Source: an uncultured bacterium
GTDB taxonomy: Bacteria; Bacillota; Negativicutes; Acidaminococcales; Acidaminococcaceae
NCBI GenBank assembly: GCA_905215645.1
Contig: CAJMQS010000004.1
Coordinates: 1-64,000 of the forward strand
Length of the DNA stretch: 64,000 bases
Reading direction: 5' to 3'
Below the pieces are notes generated by a model that saw only the letters and a list, made by a program, of their open reading frames with translations, had not been told where the DNA came from and searched no databases. Positions 40,383-47,654 of this stretch are shown piece after piece (position 1 is the stretch's first letter; every line of letters begins with the position of its first letter). The translations under genes and the position numbers were made by a program.

Positions 40383-42371
40383 TTAGTCTTTCTGGTAAAA
40401 CTCACATTCATATCCATCCGCCCGCAAGATCAGCCCCTCCGCCCAGGGCGGAGTCCGACCCATCTGCTCACAGATGGCATCAACGCTGGTGGCCTTATCG
40501 CATTCGATGATTAATTCATCATGGACATGACCCACAATGGAACAGCACCGGAGGGTCTGCATGGCATAGCAGAGGATGTCCCTGGCTGTCCCCTGGACGA
40601 TGTTTTCCACGAACTTTGGTCCGTAGCTTTCCAGGCGTTCCCACTTCTTGGTGGCCCCGATGCCTTCGTAGGTCACGGATTCCCCTCCGAACTTGTTCTC
40701 CCCGATTCGGGGCTTCACATAAGAAAGCCGACGGCCGCTGGGAAGTTCGATGAACAGCAGGCCGCTCTGACAAAAGAACTGGATGTTGTTCACCCAAACC
40801 GGGATCCGCTGCTTGATGGCCGCCTTTACCGCTCCATCCACCTGCCACCAGAAATCTACGATGTGGGGATTGGCGGAGCGCCAGGACTGGACCAGAGAAG
40901 CCAGCTCCTCTTCTGGGATTCCCATGTCCAGGGCTCCCATGGCCTTCAGTGCCCCAACGGACCCCCCATAGCCACAGGCCAGTTCTGCGATTTTCCCCTT
41001 TTGGCGGAGTTCCCCGTTAACCCCATGTTTCACCACGGGCACTCCAAACATCTGGCTGGCTGTTGAGCAGTAGATGTCCTTCCCGCCTGCAAAAGCTGCG
41101 GATTTCCATTTTTCTCCGGCAAGCCACGAAATGACCCGTGCCTCGATGGCCGAGAAATCCGAGACCACAAACTTCATCCCCCGCCGGGGCACAAAGGCCG
41201 TCCGGATCAGCTGGGAGAGCACATCCGGGATGGAATCGTAGAGAAGATCCAGGGCTTCGTAGTTTCCCTGCCGCACCAGTTCCCGGGCTTCCGAAAGGTC
41301 TGGCATATGGTTCTGGGGAAGATTCTGCAGTTGGATGTGCCTTCCTGCAAACCGCCCGGTCCGGTTGGCCCCGTAGAACTGGAACATGCCTCTGGCCCGT
41401 CCGTCCTGACAGGCCGTCATTTCCATGGCCTGGTACTTCTTCACCGAGGACTTGGCCAGCTTCTGCCGGAGAAGCAATACGCTGCGAAGAGGCTCCTGGG
41501 CCGTTTTCAACAGTTTCTGCACATTCTTCTTTCCCAAAGAATCCGTCTTCAGGCCGTGCTGTTCCAGCCAGTCCAGCATCTGGATGACGGAATTGGGGTT
41601 CTCCAGGCCCGTTTTTTCCTTCAGGGCCGCCATGAGACTTTCCCGGCTCCGGGCATCCATGGCCACCGCCTGTCTGGCCAGTTCCAGGTCGATGCCAATG
41701 CCCCGGTCATTGATTTCCTGATCCAGGTGATATTCCTCCCACACCTGCTCCGGCACCGGAAAGTGCTTCAGCCGCTGCTGGATGGCCACTTCCACTTCCA
41801 CATCCCGCTTGTTGTATGATTTGAACAAGGCCCATTTGTCCAGGGCATGCCGGGGAAGGTTCCTTGTCCGGCCCCCGTTGGTCTTGGTTTCCTTACAGGG
41901 AACACAGAAGTAGCGGATCAGTTCCCGTCCTTCCTTCAGCTTCTGGTTGTCCAGCTTCAGCACGGCCCCTACTCCTTCCAGGGAAAGGGGCAGCCCCATA
42001 TAGGCGGACCAGACCATGGAGCACTTCCATCCTGCGGGGTTCAGAAACCGGGCGCAATTCTGGGACAGAGGATGCCGATCGTGGAACGGATCCAGGCTCC
42101 TCCCCAAGTCTGTAAGATACCGGGACAGACACACCCGTTCGAAGTTGGCATTGAAGGCCCATTTGGTGACGGTGTCATCAGTGAGGGCATCTAGGATTTC
42201 TTCCGAGATGGTTTCCCCCTGGGCCAGATCGATGACCTGTACCTTTCCCCCGTCCACCGCATACCCGAAAAGGAGGATTTCAAAGGCGGGAGATTCGGCG
42301 TACTTATAGACGCCGCACTTGGCCAGGTTCACATCGCTGTAGGTTTCGATATCGATACTGATTGTTTTCAT
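40383..42371 (-). CDS. Phage family A DNA polymerase with 3'-5' exonuclease-like domain
   Basis: A 662-residue polymerase. The N-terminal MKTISIDIETYSDVNLAKCGVYKYAE carries the DxE exonuclease motif; the polymerase part has RTAFVPRRGMKFVVSDFSAIEARVISWLAG (motif A), QKGKIAELACGYGGSVGALKAMG (motif B region) and VGHVHDELIIEC (motif C). This is the usual DNA polymerase of the DUF2800/DUF2815 replication module. I start at MKTISID, just after GAGGTGAAG. Confidence 0.95.
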   Translation of the reverse strand: MKTISIDIETYSDVNLAKCGVYKYAESPAFEILLFGYAVDGGKVQVIDLAQGETISEEILDALTDDTVTKWAFNANFERVCLSRYLTDLGRSLDPFHDRHPLSQNCARFLNPAGWKCSMVWSAYMGLPLSLEGVGAVLKLDNQKLKEGRELIRYFCVPCKETKTNGGRTRNLPRHALDKWALFKSYNKRDVEVEVAIQQRLKHFPVPEQVWEEYHLDQEINDRGIGIDLELARQAVAMDARSRESLMAALKEKTGLENPNSVIQMLDWLEQHGLKTDSLGKKNVQKLLKTAQEPLRSVLLLRQKLAKSSVKKYQAMEMTACQDGRARGMFQFYGANRTGRFAGRHIQLQNLPQNHMPDLSEARELVRQGNYEALDLLYDSIPDVLSQLIRTAFVPRRGMKFVVSDFSAIEARVISWLAGEKWKSAAFAGGKDIYCSTASQMFGVPVVKHGVNGELRQKGKIAELACGYGGSVGALKAMGALDMGIPEEELASLVQSWRSANPHIVDFWWQVDGAVKAAIKQRIPVWVNNIQFFCQSGLLFIELPSGRRLSYVKPRIGENKFGGESVTYEGIGATKKWERLESYGPKFVENIVQGTARDILCYAMQTLRCCSIVGHVHDELIIECDKATSVDAICEQMGRTPPWAEGLILRADGYECEFYQKD

Positions 42372-42431
42372 AAACTTCACCTCGAGAAAAGCGGCGAGGC
42401 ACAAAGCCCCGCCGCCACCATTTTCCGGTCT

Positions 42432-42620
42432 TTATTTCAGGAAAGATTCCATTTGTTTACGGTGATACTCTTCTTCCCGTTCTTCTCGATGCCGGGCGAT
42501 TTCTTCATCACGCTGGTCTTTCTTGATGTCGGTGTAAATCAGTGCCAGAATGAATCCAAAAATACCCAGTGCAACAAGGCAATACAGAGCTTCCAGAATC
42601 AGTTTCAGTGTCGTTTCCAT
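42432..42620 (-). CDS. Small membrane protein
   Basis: A 62-residue protein with one hydrophobic helix (about 9-30, LEALYCLVALGIFGFILALIY) and a highly charged C-terminal tail (DQRDEEIARHREEREEEYHRK). It lies between DUF2815 and the polymerase gene. Unknown function. Confidence 0.55.
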   Translation of the reverse strand: METTLKLILEALYCLVALGIFGFILALIYTDIKKDQRDEEIARHREEREEEYHRKQMESFLK

Positions 42621-42633
42621 AATTTATCCTCCC

Positions 42634-43200
42634 TTAGGCCAGGAAATCATCATCGTCTGCGGACGCAAAGTCGTCCTCTGCCCGGGGCTTACCTCCCAAA
42701 GGTTCCCCGTCCCGGATCTTCTGCAGGTTGTTCAGGCCGCAGGCAATCCCTTTGTTTCCGTTGCTGTTAAAGGCATAGAAGTTGATGGAGGCCCGACCAT
42801 ACACCCCGGAATACACTTCGGAGCGTTCCAGGATCTGCTGGCAGTCGGCGTCCACAATGCCGGGCTTAGTGGCAGAGTTGGCGTTGATGAAGAAGCTGTC
42901 TTTGTAAGCATCATCTCCCGGCCGTTCCAAGTCCCCGTCCCGCAGCGGGGTCTTGATAGCTTCCAGGGCCGGCACTACCCGGCCGTTCCCCTTCAGCTTC
43001 CCTTCCCCTTCCTGGTAGGCGGCCTTGATAGCAGCCCGGACCTTTTCCACGGTCTTGGTGTCAGACTTGGGGATGATCAGGCTGACGCTGTACTTGGGAG
43101 TACCCCCGTTGATGGATTTGGGTTCCCACACATTGGCATAACTCCAGCGGGTGCTTGCCCCGGTAATCACTTTGCACGGATTCACATAATTCTTAGACAT
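42634..43200 (-). CDS. DUF2815 single-stranded DNA-binding-like protein
   Basis: A 188-residue protein beginning MSKNYVNPCKVITG. Motifs SYANVWEPKSINGGTPKYSVSLIIPKSD and SGVYGRASINFYAFNSNGNKGIACGLNNLQKI are typical of DUF2815. The family has been proposed to be a phage single-strand DNA-binding protein. The C-terminus ends in an acidic tail (DDFASADDDDFLA), a feature of SSBs that recruit partners. Overlaps the DUF2800 gene by eight bases. Confidence 0.9.
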   Translation of the reverse strand: MSKNYVNPCKVITGASTRWSYANVWEPKSINGGTPKYSVSLIIPKSDTKTVEKVRAAIKAAYQEGEGKLKGNGRVVPALEAIKTPLRDGDLERPGDDAYKDSFFINANSATKPGIVDADCQQILERSEVYSGVYGRASINFYAFNSNGNKGIACGLNNLQKIRDGEPLGGKPRAEDDFASADDDDFLA

Positions 43201-44341
43201 TCTCGTTTCCTCCTTCATTTTCCTTAGAAAAATCATCAGCCGCCGTATGCATGGCCGGCCGTTTGTCTGTTTCCGGTACCAGGACCGGTTTGCCCTGGGG
43301 CTTTTCGATAAGGTCTGTCAGCAGTTCATCGAACCGGCGTTTCCCCAGCAGTTTGGTAAGGGCCGTAATCCCCAGGAGCTTCTTCTCATAGGGAGAATAT
43401 CCGGCTTCTTCCACCCTGGCGGCTACGGCTTCTTCGCTCACGTACCGCCGGTTGGACCTTCCTTCCACCACTTTCCATCCGGCCCAGTTCTTGCCGGAAA
43501 GGGCCTGCTGCAGGGCATATTCCTTTACGTCCCCGACCCAGCTTACCAGTTCATCGGCTTTGGCCAAGATGGCTTCCACTTCTGGATCTTCCAGGGTGGA
43601 CGGCATGGCAAAGTCGTACTTGGCCAGTTCCAGGTTGTACTCGGCCCGTTTCCGGCAGGTGGCTCTGATCTTGCAGAACCGGCAGTGGTCACCGGCCTTG
43701 TACTTTCCTTCTCCCTTGGAGGCCAGCTCCGCAGTAGGCTTCAGCACCGTTTCGGCCCATTGGAGCAGCTCCTCCTTGGACAGGGTACATGTGCTGACGT
43801 TCTCCCGTCTCGGCTGGAAGATGGTCATGGAGACTTTCTGGATATCGTAGATTCCATCAAAAAGTTCCAGGGCACCCAGGGCGTAACACATCATCTGGGG
43901 ATTTTTCTTTGCGTCCACCAGGACCCCCAGCCCATGCTTGTAGTCGATGACGGAGAGAGTATCGTCCGCCACAATGAGACAGTCCACGGTGCCGAACCCT
44001 TCCGGCACCCACCGGGAAAAGTCCAGGCGCTGTTCTACCAGGACCAGGGGATCCTTACAGGTCGTTTTAGCTGCGGCCAGGGTCTCCAGTACAAACTGGG
44101 CGTAGGCATCGGTGCATTCGGCCATTTCCTCATCGAAATACGTCAGAGACTTTGTGGGATCTTTCCCTTTCTGGCCCAGGGCCTTCTTCACCTTGTATTC
44201 ACAAAGGGCATGGGCTTCCGTCCCCTGTTTGGCAAAGTCGCTCTCTACATCCGGAAGCCTGGCACATTCCAGAGCCGAGGGCGGGCAGGCCAGCCAGCGG
44301 TAGCTGGACGAAGCGGAAAGGACCGCATGGTTACCCGGCAT
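43193..44341 (-). CDS. DUF2800 PD-(D/E)XK nuclease
   Basis: A 382-residue RecB/Cas4-like nuclease. HAVLSASSSYRWLACPPSALECARL is the DUF2800 start; TVDCLIVADDTLSVIDYKHGLGV holds the D...D.K active site; four cysteines around the CRFCKIRATCR region could bind an iron-sulfur cluster as in Cas4/AddB. With DUF2815 it likely forms the single-strand annealing recombination pair of this phage. Confidence 0.9.
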   Translation of the reverse strand: MPGNHAVLSASSSYRWLACPPSALECARLPDVESDFAKQGTEAHALCEYKVKKALGQKGKDPTKSLTYFDEEMAECTDAYAQFVLETLAAAKTTCKDPLVLVEQRLDFSRWVPEGFGTVDCLIVADDTLSVIDYKHGLGVLVDAKKNPQMMCYALGALELFDGIYDIQKVSMTIFQPRRENVSTCTLSKEELLQWAETVLKPTAELASKGEGKYKAGDHCRFCKIRATCRKRAEYNLELAKYDFAMPSTLEDPEVEAILAKADELVSWVGDVKEYALQQALSGKNWAGWKVVEGRSNRRYVSEEAVAARVEEAGYSPYEKKLLGITALTKLLGKRRFDELLTDLIEKPQGKPVLVPETDKRPAMHTAADDFSKENEGGNENV

Positions 44342-44642
44342 GACCCATCACCTCCAGGTCTTTCAGGAAGGCTTCATACTGTGCCGTATCCAGGCTGGAC
44401 AGCTTGTCAGCCCCATAGTGGTGGATCAGGTTCCGGACTTCTTCCGTGAACCCCTGCCGGGACTTGTCCGCCGCCACCTTTCTTACTTCTTCTAGGGTGA
44501 GCGTTCTGGGAGCGGGTTCTTTCTTCGGGGATTCTGGAGCCGGTGCTTTTTCTTCGGACCGCAGAGCTTCCGCAATCTTCAGAAGGGCCTTTCCACAGGT
44601 TTCCAGCTCAGCGGATAATTTGACCAACGTTTCCTTTGTCAT
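44331..44642 (-). CDS. Small phage protein of the replication module
   Basis: A 103-residue protein. An N-terminal helix and a Pro/Glu-rich linker (EKAPAPESPKKEPAPR) precede a C-terminal helical part (LEEVRKVAADKSRQGFTEEVRNLIHHYGADKLSSLD). This domain layout is common for the protein encoded just before DUF2800 in this phage class; function unknown. Overlaps both neighbours by short stretches. Confidence 0.7.
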   Translation of the reverse strand: MTKETLVKLSAELETCGKALLKIAEALRSEEKAPAPESPKKEPAPRTLTLEEVRKVAADKSRQGFTEEVRNLIHHYGADKLSSLDTAQYEAFLKDLEVMGHAG

Positions 44643-44793
44643 ACAATTTGACTCCTTTCGCTTTTCTCTCTTGTCTCAGGATCATGATGTGCCGGGCCGC
44701 ACGTTCTGCCGTGTCACTGATTTTCATCAGCACTCCGGCCAGTTCCCGGTCCAAAGCCTGACTCCGCTCTTGAAGCGCTTGTGCATTCTCCAT
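44608..44793 (-). CDS. Small early protein (61 aa)
   Basis: MENAQALQERSQALDRELAGVLMKISDTAERAARHIM... is helical and positively charged at its end. GAAAGGAGG precedes the ATG. It is the first gene after the GTACTTAA-N13-GTCCTGTTA element and begins the replication operon. Unknown function. Confidence 0.6.
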   Translation of the reverse strand: MENAQALQERSQALDRELAGVLMKISDTAERAARHIMILRQERKAKGVKLYDKGNVGQIIR

Positions 44794-44843
44794 GGCTTGT
44801 CCTCCTTTCTGAAGGTTTCTTGTTTTTCCCCCCCCTTCACTAT

Positions 44844-44873
44844 TAACAGGACAAGTTCACCTGGTTTAAGTAC
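44844..44873 (-). promoter_or_regulatory. GTACTTAA-N13-GTCCTGTTA element, copy 3 (before the replication operon)
   Basis: Lies 50 bases before the first gene of the replication operon and downstream of the sigma-like gene. The flanks TGGTACTTAA and GTCCTGTTAAT extend the match with the Rha copy. The sigma-like protein encoded just upstream is a candidate activator. Confidence 0.65.
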
Positions 44874-44925
44874 CAATTTGGGAAAAGTCCGGCCAGAAAT
44901 TTTCCGACCGGATTTTCCATGCCCG

Positions 44926-45501
44926 TTACCGATAGTCCTCTAGCTGATTCCGGAGCTGTTCCAGGATCCGGTGCTTCCGTTTATTGACCCCTTTTTGGGA
45001 AAGACCCACTTCCCGGCCGATGGCCGCTTCACTGACCCCCTGGATGGCCATCTGCAGGATGGTCAGGTCCAGCTCTTCCAGCTTGGCCAGTTCCCGCCGC
45101 AGGGCTTCCAGCAGCTCCTCTTTCTCCAGGATTTCCTCCGGGCTGTCCTGCCGGTTTTCCCTCGGGAAGCCGTATTCCGTTTCGCACAGCTGCTCAAAGG
45201 AAACGGGCGTATCCCAGCCTTTGATGGAGAAATCGTCCCGGTGTTCTACCTGGGCCTTTTCCCGTTTCTTCCGTTTGTCGGCCAGCCGCTGCTGCCGCTT
45301 GTCTTCCTTCCACTCCGACTGCATATAGGCCTTATACTGTTCTTCGGTAGCCGGGACGAGAATGGTACGGACCTTCCGGTTCCCGATTTTCGACCACGTC
45401 CTTGGTGTGTCTTCATATTCCTTCGTGATGATGGTTCCCTCCTTCACTTCCATGGGAATGTAGTACTGCTGTTTGACTCTGGTTTTCTCTTGGTTGCCCA
45501 T
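44926..45501 (-). CDS. Sigma-factor-like phage transcription regulator
   Basis: A 191-residue protein. The C-terminal part, LRRELAKLEELDLTILQMAIQGVSEAAIGREVGLSQKGVNKRKHRILEQL, is a sigma region 4-type HTH; the basic middle region (RQQRLADKRKKREKAQ) may bind DNA or RNA polymerase. No region 2 is evident, so it is not a full sigma factor but resembles positive regulators of phage early/middle genes. Its ribosome site AAGGAG and ATG lie inside the right arm of a strong hairpin, so translation is probably regulated. Confidence 0.75.
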   Translation of the reverse strand: MGNQEKTRVKQQYYIPMEVKEGTIITKEYEDTPRTWSKIGNRKVRTILVPATEEQYKAYMQSEWKEDKRQQRLADKRKKREKAQVEHRDDFSIKGWDTPVSFEQLCETEYGFPRENRQDSPEEILEKEELLEALRRELAKLEELDLTILQMAIQGVSEAAIGREVGLSQKGVNKRKHRILEQLRNQLEDYR

Positions 45502-45539
45502 GTGCGGTCTCCTTCGCAAAATGCGAAGCGAAGACGCAC
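45501..45539 (-). promoter_or_regulatory. RBS-sequestering hairpin at the start of the sigma-like gene
   Basis: On the minus strand TGTGCGTCT and CTTCGC... GCGAAG...AGACCGCACA fold back on each other: the left arm TGTGCGTCTTCGCTTCGC pairs with GCGAAGGAGACCGCACA. The paired right arm includes the AAGGAG ribosome site and abuts the ATG, so the closed form should block translation. Similar hairpins act as translational switches or protein-bound operators. Confidence 0.6.
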
Positions 45540-45730
45540 ATAGGCTGCCTGTCTGTATTGACCATGAGATGCATCCTCGCTTCCATGGCCAACCACCCCA
45601 GTAGGCTGACGGTATGTTGTTGGACCCGGCTCTCCGCTCTGGGCACTCCCGCGTCCGGGAATGAACCTTGAGCCGGGAATCTGGCTGTACTTTCTTGTTT
45701 CAACAAGTTCGTTTCTGAACTTGCTGGAAC
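45540..45730 (-). ncRNA. Candidate structured leader RNA upstream of the sigma-like gene
   Basis: No convincing gene occupies this stretch, but on the minus strand it is rich in nested stems. CCCGGCTC and GAGCCGGG (45625-45632 with 45670-45677) form an 8 bp stem enclosing CCCG/CGGG; CAAGTTC/GAACTTG (45704-45723) is a perfect 7 bp hairpin. The RNA would be about 190 nt between the upstream terminator and the RBS hairpin. It does not match a known riboswitch that I can recall. Confidence 0.4.
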
Positions 45731-45781
45731 AAAAAAACGGAGCCATCCACATGACCTTTCGGTCGACGTAGATAGCTCCGT
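45731..45781 (-). terminator. Strong terminator after the 45826-46020 gene
   Basis: On the minus strand ACGGAGC pairs with GCTCCGT and the arms continue to pair (with G-U pairs and one bulge) down to CGACC-GAAA-GGTC, a GNRA tetraloop, giving a stem of about 21 bp followed by T7. It ends transcription from the repressor operon unless antiterminated, just before the structured leader of the sigma-like gene. Confidence 0.85.
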
Positions 45782-45825
45782 TTGACAGCTCCGTATAAAT
45801 AAGGGCTGTATGGGTAACTTCTATT

Positions 45826-46020
45826 TTATCGTACTATTTTCTTTTTTTTGGCTGCATCCACCTGGGTTACAACATCATCCCATGGGATACGGACAAGCTG
45901 TTTCTTACTGTTTTTTAATTCCAGAGTCACTTCTTCTCCTCTTACAATGGCATCAAAGACTCTTTCACCATTTTCAGTCCCATCGTGTAAATTCCTAATG
46001 TGCTTTCTGAATTCTTCCAT
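45826..46020 (-). CDS. Small protein of the repressor operon (64 aa)
   Basis: MEEFRKHIRNLHDGTENGERVFDAIVRGEEVTLELKNSKKQLVRIPWDDVVTQVDAAKKKK is a small mixed alpha/beta protein with a lysine-rich end. It follows the repressor gene by 17 bases with a GGGGGAAGAAGC ribosome site. It may be a repressor partner or antirepressor; no family recognised. Confidence 0.55.
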   Translation of the reverse strand: MEEFRKHIRNLHDGTENGERVFDAIVRGEEVTLELKNSKKQLVRIPWDDVVTQVDAAKKKKIVR

Positions 46021-46037
46021 AGCTTCTTCCCCCTTTT

Positions 46038-46832
46038 TTAAAACGGAAGCTCCTCATCAATTTCAGGAGTCGGATCATCTTCATTGTCATTTTTCATGAA
46101 AGAGTCAATGATATACCGGACGTCCGGTTTCACTTTTGGATGCTTAGCACTTTCAGAAACAGCAGCATAAAGGTTATCAATAAAACCCTTTAATTTTGAA
46201 TTCCCATAATCACTGCACAGATATTGTGCTTCCTGGCCATCAATCTGCATCCATACTTCTATTGCATGCTCTTCAAAAAAGTTGGGCTGATTATCAGATA
46301 TGTTCATGAGATACAGGCGGGCACCATTCTTCATTCTTAAATTAAAACAGTCCCCTTTAATCGTCGTATTAACATCATACGCTCTTGAAACAAATACCGC
46401 TCTTGAAACTTCCTGGCTAATTTGTTCACCACGGTCTTCGTGAAACTGATGAACACTAAATAATGGGTGGTCGACATATTCATTTCTATCGAAATCCAAA
46501 TCGCTCAAGGTCTCTTTAGATTCCCGATTCCATGCTAACAAATCGCGAGTAGTATCCTTTTCCAGTTTTTCCAAAAAAGCAACCAGATATCTTTCAGTAG
46601 ATGTCATGGCGGCTATATCTACTGTCAAAAGGGTATCTATGCTCACATGAAGGCTCTTTGCAATATTCATGATAAAATCAATGCCCGGTTTACTTCCCCC
46701 ATCTTTACTGGTCCTGGAAATATATCCAGCACTGACACCTGCCTCGTTTTCCACTTCCCCAATTTTTCTGTTTTCATTTTTTATAAGGAATTCGATATTG
46801 TCAAAAAGAATTTTAGAGTTGAATTGTTCCAT
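46038..46832 (-). CDS. XRE-family phage repressor
   Basis: A 264-residue protein. Residues about 8-62 are an HTH of XRE/Cro type (ILFDNIEFLIKNENRKIGEVENEAGVSAGYISRTSK..KPGIDFIMNIAKSLHVSIDTLL). The rest does not look like an S24 self-cleaving peptidase domain, so RecA-triggered autocleavage is not expected. It is probably the lysogeny repressor. Unusually, it is on the same strand as the lytic genes. I start at MEQFNSK, nine bases after AAAAGGAGG. Confidence 0.78.
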   Translation of the reverse strand: MEQFNSKILFDNIEFLIKNENRKIGEVENEAGVSAGYISRTSKDGGSKPGIDFIMNIAKSLHVSIDTLLTVDIAAMTSTERYLVAFLEKLEKDTTRDLLAWNRESKETLSDLDFDRNEYVDHPLFSVHQFHEDRGEQISQEVSRAVFVSRAYDVNTTIKGDCFNLRMKNGARLYLMNISDNQPNFFEEHAIEVWMQIDGQEAQYLCSDYGNSKLKGFIDNLYAAVSESAKHPKVKPDVRYIIDSFMKNDNEDDPTPEIDEELPF

Positions 46833-46865
46833 TGTCTTTGTCCTCCTTTTCTCTTTTATGTCATT

Positions 46866-46894
46866 ATGATATAGCATATCTTCCTATTCGTCAA
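46866..46894 (-). promoter_or_regulatory. Repressor promoter
   Basis: TTGACG, a 17-base spacer and TATCAT on the minus strand, ending 34 bases before the repressor ATG. This is a good sigma-A-type promoter. Confidence 0.7.
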
Positions 46895-46906
46895 TATTTA
46901 AATTTT

Positions 46907-46924
46907 ATATACCTTTTGGTATAT
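46907..46924 (-). promoter_or_regulatory. Perfect 18 bp palindrome upstream of the repressor promoter, candidate operator
   Basis: ATATACC-TTTT-GGTATAT is a perfect inverted repeat with a 4-base centre, 13 bases upstream of the -35 box. Size and place fit an operator for the dimeric XRE repressor (autoregulation). Confidence 0.5.
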
Positions 46925-47172
46925 TGAAAAAGGTTCTTGATTTTTGTGCCCAATTCGATTTAAGTATTATAAATTGAAAGAGCCTCCATTGCCTTACCCT
47001 ATAAGATCAAAAGAAAACGTATGCCTCTCGAATCAGCTTCTTTCTTACCAAATTTCCTTACGCAATGGTATCAAACATTTTTTTAGTCGCTCGCTGTCCC
47101 ATCATCCAGATTTCGAATAGGTTCTCTTTCTTTTTTCAGTTGTATGTTTTTCTTTGGCTCGTAATATATTTT

Positions 47173-47186
47173 CGAACATTTGTTCG
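47173..47186. promoter_or_regulatory. LexA/DinR-type SOS box
   Basis: CGAACATTTGTTCG is a perfect match to the Firmicute SOS operator CGAAC-N4-GTTCG. It is about 340 bases upstream of the repressor start and has no intact gene immediately beside it. It could tie prophage induction or a lost neighbouring gene to DNA damage. Confidence 0.6.
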
Positions 47187-47273
47187 TTAGTAATTTTATT
47201 ATAGCACAAGACGCTCATTTTAAAAGGACAAATTTTAGGATAGATTTTGGGCAGTAGTTTTTATACGGCTGAT

Positions 47274-47308
47274 AAAAAAACACCGGTACAAGATAAATCC
47301 TGTACCGG
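47274..47308 (-). terminator. Leftward terminator in the prophage/comF gap
   Basis: CCGGTACA and TGTACCGG form a perfect 8 bp stem with a 10-base loop, followed on the minus strand by GTGTTTTTTT. It marks the end of a leftward transcript whose gene is now only a fragment. Confidence 0.75.
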
Positions 47309-47613
47309 AGAAGAGAACCTTCCGTCCCCCCCCTTCTGGTTGGAGAGGGATATCTGCATCATGATTTCTATTTCCTTTTCAAATGTTTTTTTAGGGCATC
47401 TACCTTTTCCTGCCTGGGCCGGAAGTACTTTTCTTCGGCCTTCTACCGGGTCGCGATGGCATCCTCCAATTCGGAAGCCCCGTCCGGCGCAACACCAGTA
47501 ATCCATGGCAATCGAAGAATGGCATTATCAATAAGAAGCTATCGTTATCACCGTATTCATTTTACTACCCTTCAGTTTTTTTCTCTCTGTAAAATCCCAT
47601 TCGATTTTAGGGT

Positions 47614-47638
47614 AAAAAAAAGTCGGCGTCCTGCCGAC
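47614..47638 (-). terminator. Terminator downstream of comF
   Basis: GTCGGC and GCCGAC enclose a short loop and are followed by a T8 run on the minus strand, 17 bases after the comF stop. Confidence 0.75.
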
Positions 47639-47654
47639 ACACATTAAAGCCTTG

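Larger units (their letters stand above)
5998..46832 (-). mobile_element. Prophage, siphovirus type with HK97-like head (gene-defined limits)
   Basis: A continuous leftward phage genome runs from an XRE repressor through replication, packaging, head, tail, tail-tip and lysis genes in the usual siphovirus order, with pervasive ATGA or short overlaps between genes. One gene near 28 kb is on the opposite strand. No integrase lies between the lysis genes and the repressor, and no attachment-site repeat could be identified by eye. The non-coding DNA to about 47250 probably also belongs to it. All core structural and packaging genes appear intact. Confidence 0.9.
46925..47613. other. Right-edge non-coding region between the prophage and comF
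   Basis: No intact gene. It contains a LexA-type box, a leftward terminator and, between about 47309 and 47520 on the minus strand, in-frame fragments (SELEDAIATR, then KAEEKYFRPRQEK) separated by stops, which look like a decayed gene that once ended at the terminator. The prophage attachment site is expected here or at the break in comF, but no repeat of the left edge was found by eye. Confidence 0.45.

Noticed and set aside
45413..45752. Two overlapping minus-strand open frames upstream of the sigma-like gene
   Set aside because: Their translations look unfolded and overlap the structured leader; no ribosome site or family match. Kept only as a possible leader peptide idea.
5940..47060. 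Similarity between a CCTCTTTCTTTA stretch left of the prophage and GCTTCTTTCTTA right of the repressor as att sites
   Set aside because: Match is short, imperfect and of low complexity; not good enough to call attL/attR.
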